Positions 1 through 13,954 are shown, counted from the first letter of the stretch. The stretch: 15,568 nucleotides of DNA from Isohypsibius dastychi (GCA_034696485.1 JAQIWT010000747.1:1-15568); one strand, 5' to 3'. Notes: generated by a model from the letters alone, not told the origin. Numbers and translations: made by a program.

Positions 1-2054
1 ACAGCCCTCGCAGGTACAACCGGTGGATCCGGCGTTCGAAATTCAATGTGAAGTTTGCGTGGCTTTTGGTTGAAATCGATCTGACCCGGCGGTGTGGTAA
101 GGTTACGACCGCCGAAATGAGCCCCCGCGAAATTGGAGACTCCAGCTGTTGAAGTCAATCCGGTATTCAGTTTATTGTTATTTTCCATGGAATTAGTAGA
201 CTCCGTCCGCTGACGAGCGAGATCTTGTAGGAGGACTTGGATGCCGGGGACAGCAAACGTTGAGGGCGTTGGGAAAAAGGTCATCCCGGTTCCTGGTAGT
301 GGCCAGTGATTGCGCGATGCTTCTCCTTTCCGGCCTTCCAAAATGTTGGCTGGCTGTCGTGGCTGACCGGCAAAATCATCGTGTAAATCTGGGAAGATTT
401 GTTCGGATTGTCCAGCGACGCCAAAACTTGTCGGAGGGTCAAAGTTGGAAAATTGCTGCGAACGTGAGCCCAGGGAAATTTGATTTTGAGGCGAAGTTGC
501 TGGAATATCGGTGAACTGATGAGGTGGAGCGATGAAGTTGGGATTCGGTTGGTGAACCATCAGCTGGATATGCGGTTGAAAATTTTCAGTGGGTTGCAAA
601 ACTGATTGGGGTTCCCGGAAGCCAATGTTCGGGTTCTGGTTTTGGTGAGGAATTTGGTTCGGTTGCTGGTGTTGGCTTGGACTGAACTGATTGTTTTGCT
701 GTTGAATTTGGCTTGAGCTGAACTGGTTATTTTGATGGTTGAACAGCGGGATGGTGGAACCAGCTTCTGTAGGTTGCAGTAATTCGGCAACTTGGATACC
801 ATGTCCCATCGGATCGATCTGGTTACTTGAGAAATCTTCGATATTCCACGAGAAATCACACCATCCTTTAGCTGGATTGAACATCAAATCTAAAAAGCCA
901 TGAACTAAATATATTATTCACAATTGTTAATCGACGATGACTTACCATCTGGACAGGTCTGATGGTACCAACTGAAGAAAAAAACATTGTAATTTTATAA
1001 ATTTTGGAACAATAATTTATAAAGGTCACCGATAGTTCCAGCAGTTGTAATATTTAGTTCTGTCTTGGGCATCCGCGAAGAGTCCTCTGGGAGAGGGGCA
1101 TCGAAATTCGAAACGTGGCTGACAATGTCCAGTGTCCATTAGACCGTCGACACACCGACCTTCTCGAGGACTGAACATCTGAAACACAAGGATAATGAAT
1201 TCCGTGATTTTCATCCATCCAACCCCGTGCATGCTGCAGCTATTCCGTCAATATCAAAGTTCTGTTACCGGTGTAGTACCTTTGAATCGGCGCAGGTCAT
1301 GAGAAAAGACCGGAACATGTTGCACCTTACGAAAAGACCACAATCTTCCACAACCGGAAACATGCCACTCTCTTGTTGGCAACGATAGGAAGTGTCACCC
1401 TTCAAGAACTGGTCTGCTAACTTGGCGGTAACACGTCCACCGGGATGATTCCTTGCACCTGTATCGTACGTGTTCATCGATGACATATCGTTCTGACCAC
1501 CTGTTGAACATATTCAAACATGTACGGAATCAATGCATTGTTCGATAATTAGAATTCGTGAATCCAAATCGATTCCAATGAAAATAATTCGCAATTAAAA
1601 AACGGTTAATCTTACAACGTATATATGGTCTCAACTTATGAGTGAAACATTTAGCAGAATTTAATCATTTAGAACTGATAAAGGAAATAAAGCAAAACAA
1701 AGAACTCAACTCACCCATGCAGCGGACATTTTCCGGCCAGTCGCAAACTTGATCTTCGGGATTGAAATCTGCAAATAGCCCACCAGAATCTGAGAAAACC
1801 TCAAGATAAACTTGTAAGTTGGAAGTCATCTTACGTAGTGTCGGCGGACAACTTGTCATATGGGAAGACCCATCCACGCAAGTGATGAACGCGCTGCAGT
1901 CTGTTGGATGTGGATATATCCCATTCGGGCGATTCGAAGGACATGGCTCAAATAAAGATGTCGCGCCGACGCAAATACCGAAAAATCCAAATAATCCAGA
2001 AACTATCAGAAAAATCGTCGACCTCGTCGTTATTGCTCCCGGTCGAGGTGCCAT
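1..2054 (-). CDS. Secreted protein with three chitin-binding type-2 (CBM14) domains and a Q/N-rich tail; 3' partial
   Basis: Probably an extracellular chitin-binding protein of cuticle or peritrophic-type matrix. Proposed exons: 2054-1835, 1768-1715, 1500-1280, 1178-1030, 971-946 and 889 to beyond position 1; introns are 66, 214, 101, 58 and 56 nt, and reading frames join cleanly. Residues 1-31 form a signal peptide (hydrophobic core about 13-30). CBM14-1 has six cysteines (C38, 53, 59, 69, 82, 90) with the typical HFNP...CDWPENV signature. CBM14-2 has C132, 145, 151, 161, 174, 184. The third domain (C192, 211, 221, 234) keeps YYNC and FNPAKGWCD but lacks the second and sixth cysteines. After about residue 237 comes a cysteine-poor tail of at least 280 residues, rich in Gln, Asn, Pro and Ser, still open at the window edge. 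Three CBM14 domains recall the arthropod CPAP3 group, but domain spacing and the long tail differ, so orthology is not claimed. The family call is firm; some exon borders could shift by a few codons. Confidence 0.85.
666..737 (-). repeat. Tandem 36-nt coding repeat (two copies)
   Basis: Two adjacent 36-nt units (737-702 and 701-666 on the minus strand) each encode a 12-residue unit of the form [HQ]QNNQFSxSQxQ in the Gln/Asn-rich tail of the chitin-binding protein. The copies differ at several bases, so this is an aged duplication rather than a fresh one. Confidence 0.75.
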
Positions 2055-3033
2055 GAGAAGCCGGTTAGAATATGAACAGGGTGAAATACTCTAAAGAACT
2101 TCACGCGGAGAGACACTTGGGAAAATAAAATCAAGTTCACGACCACCGATTTAATCCTTTCGTAATGATGGATAAATTGCTAAGTGCGATTAAACAAGCC
2201 CCATTGACACATTTCCAAACTTTGAATATAACGCCGCATGTTACAATCTATAGACACAAGGAATTTTTTAATAACCCACGGGGATCCGCCCAGTGTTTGG
2301 TCATTCGGTTGTTTGTTTTGTTCGAGCGGTAGCATATTTGCATCCAGTCTGACATTCGATGATGGAAGAGTAGGTAGGGAGCAAGTTTGTATTTGAAACT
2401 GTCACATTGAATGTTGCTCATTTCGCCGGACAGCGGACCGGTAAGCGATGAGATTCGGGTTTCAATGCACTTGATAATAGGTTTGATCTGGCTTGATTTG
2501 AGTCTCTGATCAGCCTGACCTATGCGTTTCATGACGGCGGCGATCGAATGCACTTCCGATTCGGAATGATAATGTTACGCCAAAAAGACGACCTTGTCCA
2601 AATTTCACTTTACAATGCAACACATCCGAACGAGATGGTGGCTAATCCGAATTGAAAAAATGCCGGTAACGAAGAAAATTCCGAAGAGCGGAGAAAAATC
2701 AGAAACAAGAGGCCCCTGCTAAGTTCGAAAGAACTGCAGCCCGGGCTTCTAATTCTGATTTCTGATACGGAAACAGATACAACAGTATCGAAATCCAGCT
2801 AATCAACAATAAGACGATATCTCTATGAATTTATGGTTTAAACAAGGTATCAGATTTCTGACACTCTGTCGATGAATGTACATTTAGGTACAAGGTGAAA
2901 TTAGAATCTTTCAGAATTCGTTGTGAAAATACTGTATTACCAGAACGAAATAACAAACGGATTAAGATGTACGACCGAACCGGTTACAATATTAATCAAG
3001 GTAAGATTACTTCTTACCCGAAATTTTCCAGCT
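2055..3033. other. Intergenic region: 5' flank of the CBM14 gene and 3' flank of MMADHC
   Basis: This stretch lies upstream of the chitin-binding gene and downstream of the MMADHC stop; both genes are on the minus strand. It should contain the MMADHC 3' UTR and the promoter of the CBM14 gene, but I see no convincing TATA box, canonical AATAAA for the minus strand close to the MMADHC stop, or RNA gene. One open frame of about 100 codons (2553-2248, minus) has no recognisable domain and is treated as unsupported. Confidence 0.5.
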
Positions 3034-4030
3034 TTAATTAACTTGACTCTGAAGAATTCCTTTCAGCACCGGATGTTTACTTGACGTCGTCGCAAAAATA
3101 CAGCCAACAAAAACTTTTCCTCCCCATACCGGATGTTCCAGGCATTTACAACATCCAAGGTCCTGAATCCTGAAACCAAATTGCCGGAAGCGGTCATCGG
3201 TTTCAAAAAGAGTCGCATTGGTATAGGGTGAGTAAAACGGGCGACCGGAAGCTGGATCAACAAAATCAGCCCATACTCCATTTTTTCTCAGAGCCTCCAC
3301 AATTTCTTTCGCAGTGGCAATAAACTGTGCCGTTAGGTCATCACGTTCTTGTTCCATTTCCATCGTCCATGCACCCATATCGTTCTTCGTTGAATGACTG
3401 ATCAAAATAGCTGAAAAATCCTGTTCAGCTGATTTCGGAATACCAGACGGAAACAACTCCTCGAAACTTTTTCGCGACTTGTCGCTGCAGTCGTGAACAA
3501 CGAATTCCACCTGTGAATTAATCATGGTATATGGAAAGAAACGAATTCTTAAAATGAGTACCTGATCAACTTCGATTCGCAGAGGACGAGGTTCCGATTT
3601 GGGGACAGAGTCCATTCTTGGCTGGCTGTGTTCCAACTGAAGCTGAGCATTCACCGCAGCCAGCCTGGTCTCAGAATAATTCAGCGTATTGAAGAAATCC
3701 GAAAGAACAGGGCTTGGTGGAACAGGAACGAAGCTCCGAGCAGCAGGCTTGATTTTTGGAGCTTTTAGGAGAGTATCAGCTGCAGCGATTTTTCCTGGGA
3801 AGGGAAACGACTTCTGGAACTGATCACCATCTGAAGAACACATACATCGATGAGAATAAAATCTAATGCCATGATATCTTGGGAAGTTACATACTTAGAC
3901 CAGCCAGGATATTTTCCGCAGATTTGTGCTGAACTAAAGTAGCACTCCTTACTCGTGCTATCAATTCAGAGAAATGGCGACAATAACAAGCTCTTCGAGA
4001 TACACCTGCTACGGAAGAGATCCCACTCAT
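3034..4030 (-). CDS. MMADHC: Cobalamin trafficking protein CblD (MMADHC)
   Basis: MMADHC acts after CblC (MMACHC) and directs processed vitamin B12 to cytosolic methionine synthase or mitochondrial methylmalonyl-CoA mutase. Exons: 4030-3895, 3830-3562, 3510-3034; introns are 65 and 51 nt; the product is 293 residues, against 296 in human. The start at 4030 is supported because exon 1 (45 codons) encodes an Arg- and Ser-rich segment with few acidic residues, like a mitochondrial leader, and joins exon 2 in frame. The C-terminal half has the family's strongest motifs: KNDM, WADFVDPASG, PYTNATLFETD and DLGCCK (Cys255-Cys256). The first of those cysteines corresponds to the human Cys261 reported to bind cobalt. 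Intron 2 is a multiple of three without stops, but splicing it out restores the family alignment, so it is taken as a true intron. It is divergent from RING gene A, with 534 nt between the start codons. Confidence 0.95.
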
Positions 4031-4183
4031 GTTCAGTATCCAGGAATTCCCGAATCAACCAGAAATCGAACAAAACGGAGCAGATAAATGAAACGATCAA
4101 ATAATCAACTGAAAAGTTTCAGAAAACATCTGAAAGTTTTCTTTTCACGCTTCCGGGAAAACAAGCAGTAACGGAGTAGAGCG

Positions 4184-4197
4184 TGACGTATACGTCA
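4184..4197. promoter_or_regulatory. Palindromic CRE/ATF-like site
   Basis: TGACGTATACGTCA is a perfect 14-bp palindrome: two TGACGTA half-sites meeting head to head, resembling bZIP (CREB/ATF/PAR class) half-sites with 2-bp wider spacing than the classic TGACGTCA. It lies 154 bp upstream of the MMADHC start codon and 367 bp upstream of RING gene A. Its role is inferred from sequence and position only. Confidence 0.4.
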
Positions 4198-4241
4198 TCC
4201 GTTGGATGCAGTCAGCTGATGCTGCGTTACGCAAAAATGAT

Positions 4242-4255
4242 GGGGGGGGGGGGGG
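4242..4255. repeat. Homopolymer run of 14 G
   Basis: A mononucleotide tract in the divergent intergenic region. Its length is prone to sequencing and replication slippage, so any open frame crossing it on the minus strand is unreliable. Confidence 0.9.
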
Positions 4256-4564
4256 TAGGCTTCAAGGGGTACGCTTTAACCAATGGTGTTCCCTGCGCAG
4301 TCATTAAACTTTGAGGGGGTACGACAAAATTTTGGCCCCCACCCCGAAAAACCAAAACATGGAATTTCGTGCTTTGATCGCCTTCCTTGATTTTCTGAGC
4401 TTCATTCTTGTCGATCTGGAAGACGATCCTTGATTTCGACTGCGACAGTAAAGTCCTAGCTTGATCTCGGGTAACTTGGCCTCCCGTTTTGCGGGATGCC
4501 TGAATTGAGAAGCTCTGCGAAGATATTACACGAAACGGTTGCAGCGGATTTGTTTTGAAGAACA

Positions 4565-5684
4565 ATGGCGGTGTCTGCTGCAGCAAGGACAATGGGTATC
4601 CAACTGGAGTATATATGCACTGATTGTGATACCAAGTTTCGCGTTCCTCAACCGGTAAGTTATAAATCACATTCCAGATCGGTCAAAACTCAAAAAGATG
4701 TGCTCCGTTTTGTTTTTCGAGTTCCTGGAGGAGTGGTCAGTCATCGTGCTTTTTATAGAATTTGTTTATTTTTTGCCGATGATGCCGATTAATAACCATG
4801 ATTGTCCATGAACTGTGGAAAACATGACGAATTCTGTGTTTGCAGGACGGGAGCTGTCCGGAATGCTTTTGCTGTGATGCAGTTGAGAGGGTGCCACTAC
4901 AGCATATATCCTCCACCACAGATGTTAACAAAGGTGACTTCTACAGCTTGACAGATAAAACAACGGGATTTTACTCAGTATCACAAATTTTGCAGGAAAA
5001 TCAAGTGGGCCGAACTCGTCGCCGTCGAAACCTCACCCAAAATTGGCTCCAGCCATGGCAGCTCAGTTGGTAAAAGGACCTTTCCGACCTTTTGGGGTTT
5101 GCAGACGACTTTTATCTTGTTTGCCTAGAAAACAAGAAGTCCCACCGTGGACGCATGGCCACTGACTGCTGTCCATCCCGCGTTCTTGTCCTCACCCTTG
5201 ATGAGCCAAAATCGACCTCCTGCACCATCAACCGGAAGTGGTCAGTCATTCGTTCTCTAGTCCATTATTTTTATCTGGATTCAAAGTTCTGGTCTTTTTA
5301 AAATACGTGGGTTACCGAGTTATTCCTTGTGTTATTCCAGGTGACGGGGCTGGTCAGGCGAAGAATCTTCCGGCCACTGAATGGCCTTCCTTGGGAGATC
5401 CGGTCGGCAAAAAAGTGAACTCCAGAAACATGGATTCGCAAACTGATGTTCCCGTCTTCAGTCTGCCGAAAGAAACTCGCGACCAGGATGCTCAGACGTC
5501 TGGAACTGTTGGTGTGAACGCCGGTATTCGCTGTGTCATTTGTTATGATCGAGAGGTCTGCACAATTCTTCACCCATGCGCACATATCCTTTCCTGTGAA
5601 GAGTGCGATGTTGGAACCAAATGCCCGATCTGTCAAGTGGTCATTGCTTCCAAAGGGCGCGCATTCCTTGCTGGCGTCTTGTGA
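4565..5684 (+). CDS. RING protein A: zinc knuckle, Ser/Pro linker, IAP-like C-terminal RING (putative E3 ligase)
   Basis: Exons: 4565-4654, 4846-4933, 4996-5069, 5129-5240, 5341-5684; intron phases 0, 1, 0, 1; 235 residues. A second in-frame ATG at 4592 (226 residues) is a possible start because paralogue C begins close to its first CxxC. Residues 18-37 form C-x2-C-x12-C-x2-C, a zinc-ribbon-like knuckle whose halves are split by intron 1. Residues 60-180 are Ser/Pro-rich and probably disordered. The RING is C186-C189-C201-H203-C207-C210-C216-C219 (C3HC4), followed by a 16-residue tail ending in RAFLAGVL, like the dimerising tail of IAP ligases. No BIR domain is present. E3 ubiquitin-ligase activity is inferred from the RING. 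Exon 3 and 4 borders rest on frame and splice signals only, supported by matching phases in paralogue C. Confidence 0.8.
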
Positions 5685-6441
5685 TTTATATGCCTTCCGG
5701 TAGCATTCAGATGCTGCAGTGATTCCGTTTTTAGAGACTTGATCTGAGCTTAGCACCTTGAAACAAATCTTGCTTTTTTGTGACCTTATTTTCAAATTAG
5801 ATATTTTTTGAGCTTCCAACAGTACGCTTGTCGTTTGCCTTGGTGGTTGTGCGTTCTAGACGATACTTGTGTAGATACCTGACTGTGTGAGCTTCTGAGT
5901 GGAGACCTCCTTTGTGGGACAATTTTCCAAATGTTCACGCGGAACGAATCTTCCGCCGTCCGCTCACCTTGTTCTGCGATTTTTTGCTGCAACGGTCATA
6001 AACAAACGAAATTCAGCCATTTCTGTGCTGTAGTATGGTCATTCTTGCTGGTAAGATATGGAAAGCAGTTGATCGTGATTGAGAAAATAAGGATCAGTTT
6101 TGTTTTACAGTTAGCTCGTTTTGAGAGAAATGAGAGTTTCATTGAAGAAAGGCAGCAGCCAGCAAGTCCCTCGGAGAGAGGATCGAGATCTGGTCCGCTT
6201 CGCTATTGGAAGCGGAGTGGACCTAAGCCGAGTTGACGTTGCAAGAGGCAGAGGTCAAGTGACTAGCTATGAGGGGGTTGGGCGGAGCATTTAGTAACAC
6301 AGGTCTGATTGGTGCAAGCGATTATTGCAGTCAACTGAACCTCGAGAACCGAGCCGAGTGAAATGCCTTGTCTTCGCGAACGGATCGAGACGAGACTGTT
6401 CAAAAAGTTCGACGAAATTTTCGCTTCAGAATTCCAATCTC
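5685..6441 (+). promoter_or_regulatory. 3' flank of RING A and upstream region of USP7
   Basis: This 757-nt gap holds the RING A 3' end and presumably the USP7 promoter and 5' leader. The part 5685 to about 6215 is recognisably homologous to 11823 to about 12300 downstream of RING B: for example, both have a T-rich GCTTTTTTGTGAC block, then GAGCTTCC, then an ATAAACGA...GCCATT segment and a GAGATCTGGTC motif, in the same order. No canonical AATAAA was found close after the RING A stop. Short frames in this region have no recognisable domains. Confidence 0.55.
6194..6216. promoter_or_regulatory. Inverted repeat enclosing an inverted CCAAT box, upstream of USP7
   Basis: Perfect 8-bp arms TCCGCTTC and GAAGCGGA flank a 7-nt loop. 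The sequence ATTGG (CCAAT on the other strand) spans the loop and right arm, and a second ATTGG occurs near 6309. The site is about 225 bp upstream of the USP7 start codon, which is compatible with a promoter element; function is inferred. Confidence 0.3.
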
Positions 6442-11287
<4,846 letters not shown>

Positions 11288-11292
11288 TTTTT

Positions 11293-11298
11293 ATTAAA
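11293..11298 (+). terminator. Poly(A) signal ATTAAA for USP7
   Basis: ATTAAA, the commonest variant of AATAAA, begins 6 nt after the USP7 stop codon and runs into an A-rich stretch. If used, the USP7 3' UTR would be only a few tens of bases, ending well before the RING B acceptor at 11449. Confidence 0.45.
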
Positions 11299-11449
11299 AA
11301 AAAATCAACTTTGAAGAACAATTGAGCTGACCGATGTTGAGCCATCAAGCACGTTGCTCGTATATTCGACTCTTTTGTTGTTGCTCGTGTTGAATATGTC
11401 CCTTGGTATTCATGAGTCTCCAAGAACCTGACGATTTCTGTGCTTGCAG

Positions 11450-11822
11450 GACGGAAGCTGTCCGAAATGCGTTCGCCGTGATGCACTTGAGAGGGTACCA
11501 CTAAAGCATATATCCTCCGTTACAGACGTCGGCAAAGGTGACTTGAGCTGCTCGATGGATAGAAAACAGAATTTTACTCAGTACAATTTATTTGGCAGTG
11601 AACTTGAAAGCGATTCTCAGTCAGGACAGTGAGATGTCTGGAGATGTTGTGGTGAACGCCGGTACTCGCTGCATTATTTGCCATGATCGAGAGGTCTGCA
11701 CAATCCTTCTTCCATGCGCACATATCCTTTCCTGTGAAGAGTGTGATGTTGGAGCCAAATGTCCGATCTGCCAAGCGGTCATAGTTTCCAAAGGGCGCGC
11801 ATTCCTTGCCGGCGTCTTGTGA
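11450..11822 (+). pseudogene. RING gene B: 5'-truncated duplicate of RING A with an intact RING
   Basis: Two exons are visible: 11450-11537 (88 nt, same length and phase as exon 2 of RING A) and 11599-11822, with a 61-nt intron homologous to intron 2 of A. The first exon encodes only the second CxxC (SCPKC) of the zinc knuckle. No exon carrying the first CxxC or a start codon is visible between the USP7 stop and 11449, and reading back without splicing meets a stop. The linker of A (exons 3-4 and most of the start of exon 5) is missing. The RING keeps all eight ligands and the tail RAFLAGVL, so the reading frame has not decayed. Options: a partial pseudogene; a RING-only 62-residue protein from the ATG at 11634; or 3' exons joined to an upstream transcript. 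The pseudogene label is provisional. Confidence 0.55.
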
Positions 11823-12449
11823 TTTATCTGCCCTTCGTTATCCTCTGGATAGTAGTATAAATCTTATTTTGGTGATTTGATTTGTGCTCCGCTCTCCGAA
11901 ATTAACAAGCTTTTTTGTGACATCATTTTCCAACTAGTTGTCGAGCTTCCTGCAATAAATCTTCATTCAGATGAGCGTTCTAAGGATGCATACGTGTAGG
12001 TGGTTGCGGTTGTTCTCCTGTCACGGAAGTTTCCTTTGCTTTTAAATTTTAAAATTTCTGACGGAAATTTCCAAATTGTAAAATTGTCAGCCGTTCACAC
12101 ACTTCGCACATTTTTTTGGCGAATAAACGATAGTCGGCCATTGTTCCTGTATTGTCGTTCTTATTGGTATGGTGGCATGAAAAACAGTCGTTCGTGGTTG
12201 AGATAATCAGGCTCAGTTTGGTACAAATTAAGATGTCAGTAAAGAATAAGAAAACGTCGTGTTTTTCTGACACAGCTCGAGATCTGGTCGGCACGGTTGG
12301 TGGCGCCACTAGCTCACGTTACAGGATCGGACAACAAAGGAGCCGACTTGCACTCGGTCCCACTCAGATTCTCGGGTTACGAATTGGGAACGTCTTTTCA
12401 GTTTTCAGTTCCACTATTTGTTGCTGTTTTTGTCAGCGCTTTTCCCAAA
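11823..12449 (+). promoter_or_regulatory. 3' flank of RING B and upstream region of RING C
   Basis: This gap is homologous over most of its length (to about 12300) with 5685-6215 downstream of RING A, although much diverged. It holds the putative RING B poly(A) signal and presumably the promoter and leader of RING C. No domain is recognisable in the short open frames here. Confidence 0.55.
11954..11959 (+). terminator. Poly(A) signal AATAAA for RING B
   Basis: A canonical AATAAA lies 131 nt after the RING B stop codon. The homologous place downstream of RING A lacks the hexamer. Its presence suggests RING B exons can be the 3' end of a transcript. Confidence 0.45.
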
Positions 12450-13914
12450 ATGGATTTTGAATGTCGCTCGTGCAGTACCGTATTTTCCAACGCAAAAATC
12501 TTACCGGTTAGTCACTTTTGTCTCGAGCATCTATTGAACATTCATGTCCGCAAAATCCACGTAGTTTCCGATCAACAAAAGATTGTTTTTCCCGTTTCAT
12601 TTATTTCGCGCTGGTCTCACATGCGAGAAGAGAAATTCTTTTCGAAATTTCCCGAAGTCCTTTATGTTTTCAGGATGGCAGCTGTCCAACGTGTTTCTCT
12701 TCTGAATCAGTCCAGCAGACTGTCAAGAGCAACAGTCAAACACCAAACCCCACCTTACCCATTGATAGTGAGTTTATTCCTTAGACCGTTCAGAACTTCT
12801 TTTTCCAGTCGTGCTTTTGTTTTCTAGAAACCTCGTGCAGCAGAAATAATGCGTGGGCGAAGAAAGACCTGCCCGCAATACTGGCTTTGCAAAATGTTTG
12901 TGTTTGGTCACACTGGGTGATTGCGTGGTGATTGTGTGTGTTCTTGGTGCTTCTAGACTGGTTTCGAAGGAAGAACTACAACGGCCTCGAACCCGCTCCT
13001 CTGGGCACCGAAATCGAACCGTGTTCCACCAAAAAGTTACTCCCAAGCAATCCGTGCAGATGGCTCGACGGACAGCGAGGAAACACCGAAAGCCGGAAGT
13101 GTCAAAGGCGCCCAATCGAAATACGGTGTGAACGCTGGTTGATCGCTGATCGGTGAAGAAGACAAATATTTTTCTGTTTGTAAATACAGACCACACTGGC
13201 GCAAGACCTCTGCTGCTGAACTCCCAGATTGAAAGCTGGACCCGCATGTTTGTTGATGATCCGTCTCATGTGGATGACGGTGTGCTTGGTCGGGAACTGG
13301 ACGTCTTAGTAAATCTAAAATCATTCTCAGGGGTTTGTTCTGGTGTTGACTGAACAACTGCTTGCAGAATGCTACGTTGAAACAGTTATGGACGTTGCAA
13401 CTGAAGGCGCAAACTTTGTAAGCTTGTTTGGTGCTGTATCTCTTTTTTGAACCGTAATAGATTTCTATTCAATGCAGATGTAAAGACCGCATGATTCCGA
13501 GTGACACGCAGAAGGAGGACAAGAATGTACGAGCGATGGCTTTTTCGGCGTGGTTATTTTGCTAGCTGAGTGGCACTCTGATTTCAGAAGTTCTCGTTTG
13601 AGCCTCCGCGACCTCTTCAAAAACCTCTGGAAACCAGCATTGGCCATGCCAAATTTTCGCCGGACTATTGGAAAAAGAAGTCAAAAAACGTTAGTGTGTA
13701 TATCCAGACCGACCCTCTTCCGGAGCCGGAAAAGGAAGCTCAGAGTATGTGTGTCATCTGCATGGACAAAGAATCAAGCTACTACCTTATGCCATGTATG
13801 CACCTATGCTTATGTGACAACGAATTTTGCCGGGGAAATGTCGTGCGAGAATGTCCGTATTGTCGCCAAGCTTTCACTGAGATGCTGGAAATGCCGAAGG
13901 TATACAGAGTGTGA
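12450..13914 (+). CDS. RING protein C: zinc knuckle and C-terminal RING (putative E3 ligase)
   Basis: Exons: 12450-12506, 12674-12767, 12828-12895, 12957-13125, 13190-13308, 13368-13417, 13478-13526, 13588-13914; 310 residues. The first four intron phases (0, 1, 0, 1) match RING A, supporting shared ancestry; three further introns are phase 0, 2 and 0. The knuckle is C5-x2-C8-x14-C23-x2-C26, split by intron 1 exactly as in A. Residues 27-130 are Ser/Thr/Pro-rich and poorly conserved; 130-202 look more ordered, with likely helical stretches. The RING is C257-C260-C272-H274-C278-C283-C291-C294, with four residues between the fifth and sixth ligands instead of the usual two. The tail ends MPKVYRV and lacks the RAFL motif of A and B. 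Ubiquitin-ligase activity is inferred. Exons 3-7 rest on frame continuity and splice signals only. Confidence 0.78.
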
Positions 13915-13954
13915 AACAAGCATTATGAAATGCGATTCTCTGTTCATCATGGGC

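Larger units (their letters stand above)
4031..4564. promoter_or_regulatory. Shared divergent promoter region (MMADHC / RING gene A)
   Basis: This 534-nt gap separates two start codons pointing in opposite directions and is inferred to hold both promoters. It contains a perfect 14-bp palindrome at 4184-4197, an E-box-like CAGCTG near 4212-4217 and a run of 14 G at 4242-4255. No TATA box is obvious. The minus strand holds an open frame (4670-4227) running through the G run; I see no family signature in it and do not call it a gene. Confidence 0.5.

Noticed and set aside
2248-2553. Minus-strand open frame of about 100 codons upstream of the CBM14 gene
   Set aside because: It has no recognisable domain and no signal peptide, begins with GTG (first ATG is further in) and has no splice link I could justify. 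It may be leader sequence or chance.
1769-3561. Stop-free introns with length divisible by three in the CBM14 gene (1834-1769) and MMADHC (3561-3511) as evidence of programmed retention
   Set aside because: With about 42 short introns in the window, roughly four such cases are expected by chance. Only the USP7 GC-AG case is kept, because of its weak donor and position.
4227-4670. Minus-strand open frame of 147 codons across the divergent promoter
   Set aside because: It runs through the 14-base homopolymer and lies antisense to RING A exon 1. There is no family signature. An acceptor-like site near 4517 leaves a small chance that part is a real exon.
5931-6236. Plus-strand open frame between RING A and USP7
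   Set aside because: It has no recognisable domain, lies in the duplicated 3' flank, and the homologous region after RING B does not keep the same frame.
12774-13357. Long minus-strand and alternative plus-strand frames across RING C exons 3-5
   Set aside because: They are shadows: the proposed exon chain joins in consistent phase from the zinc knuckle to the RING, and the intron phases match RING A.
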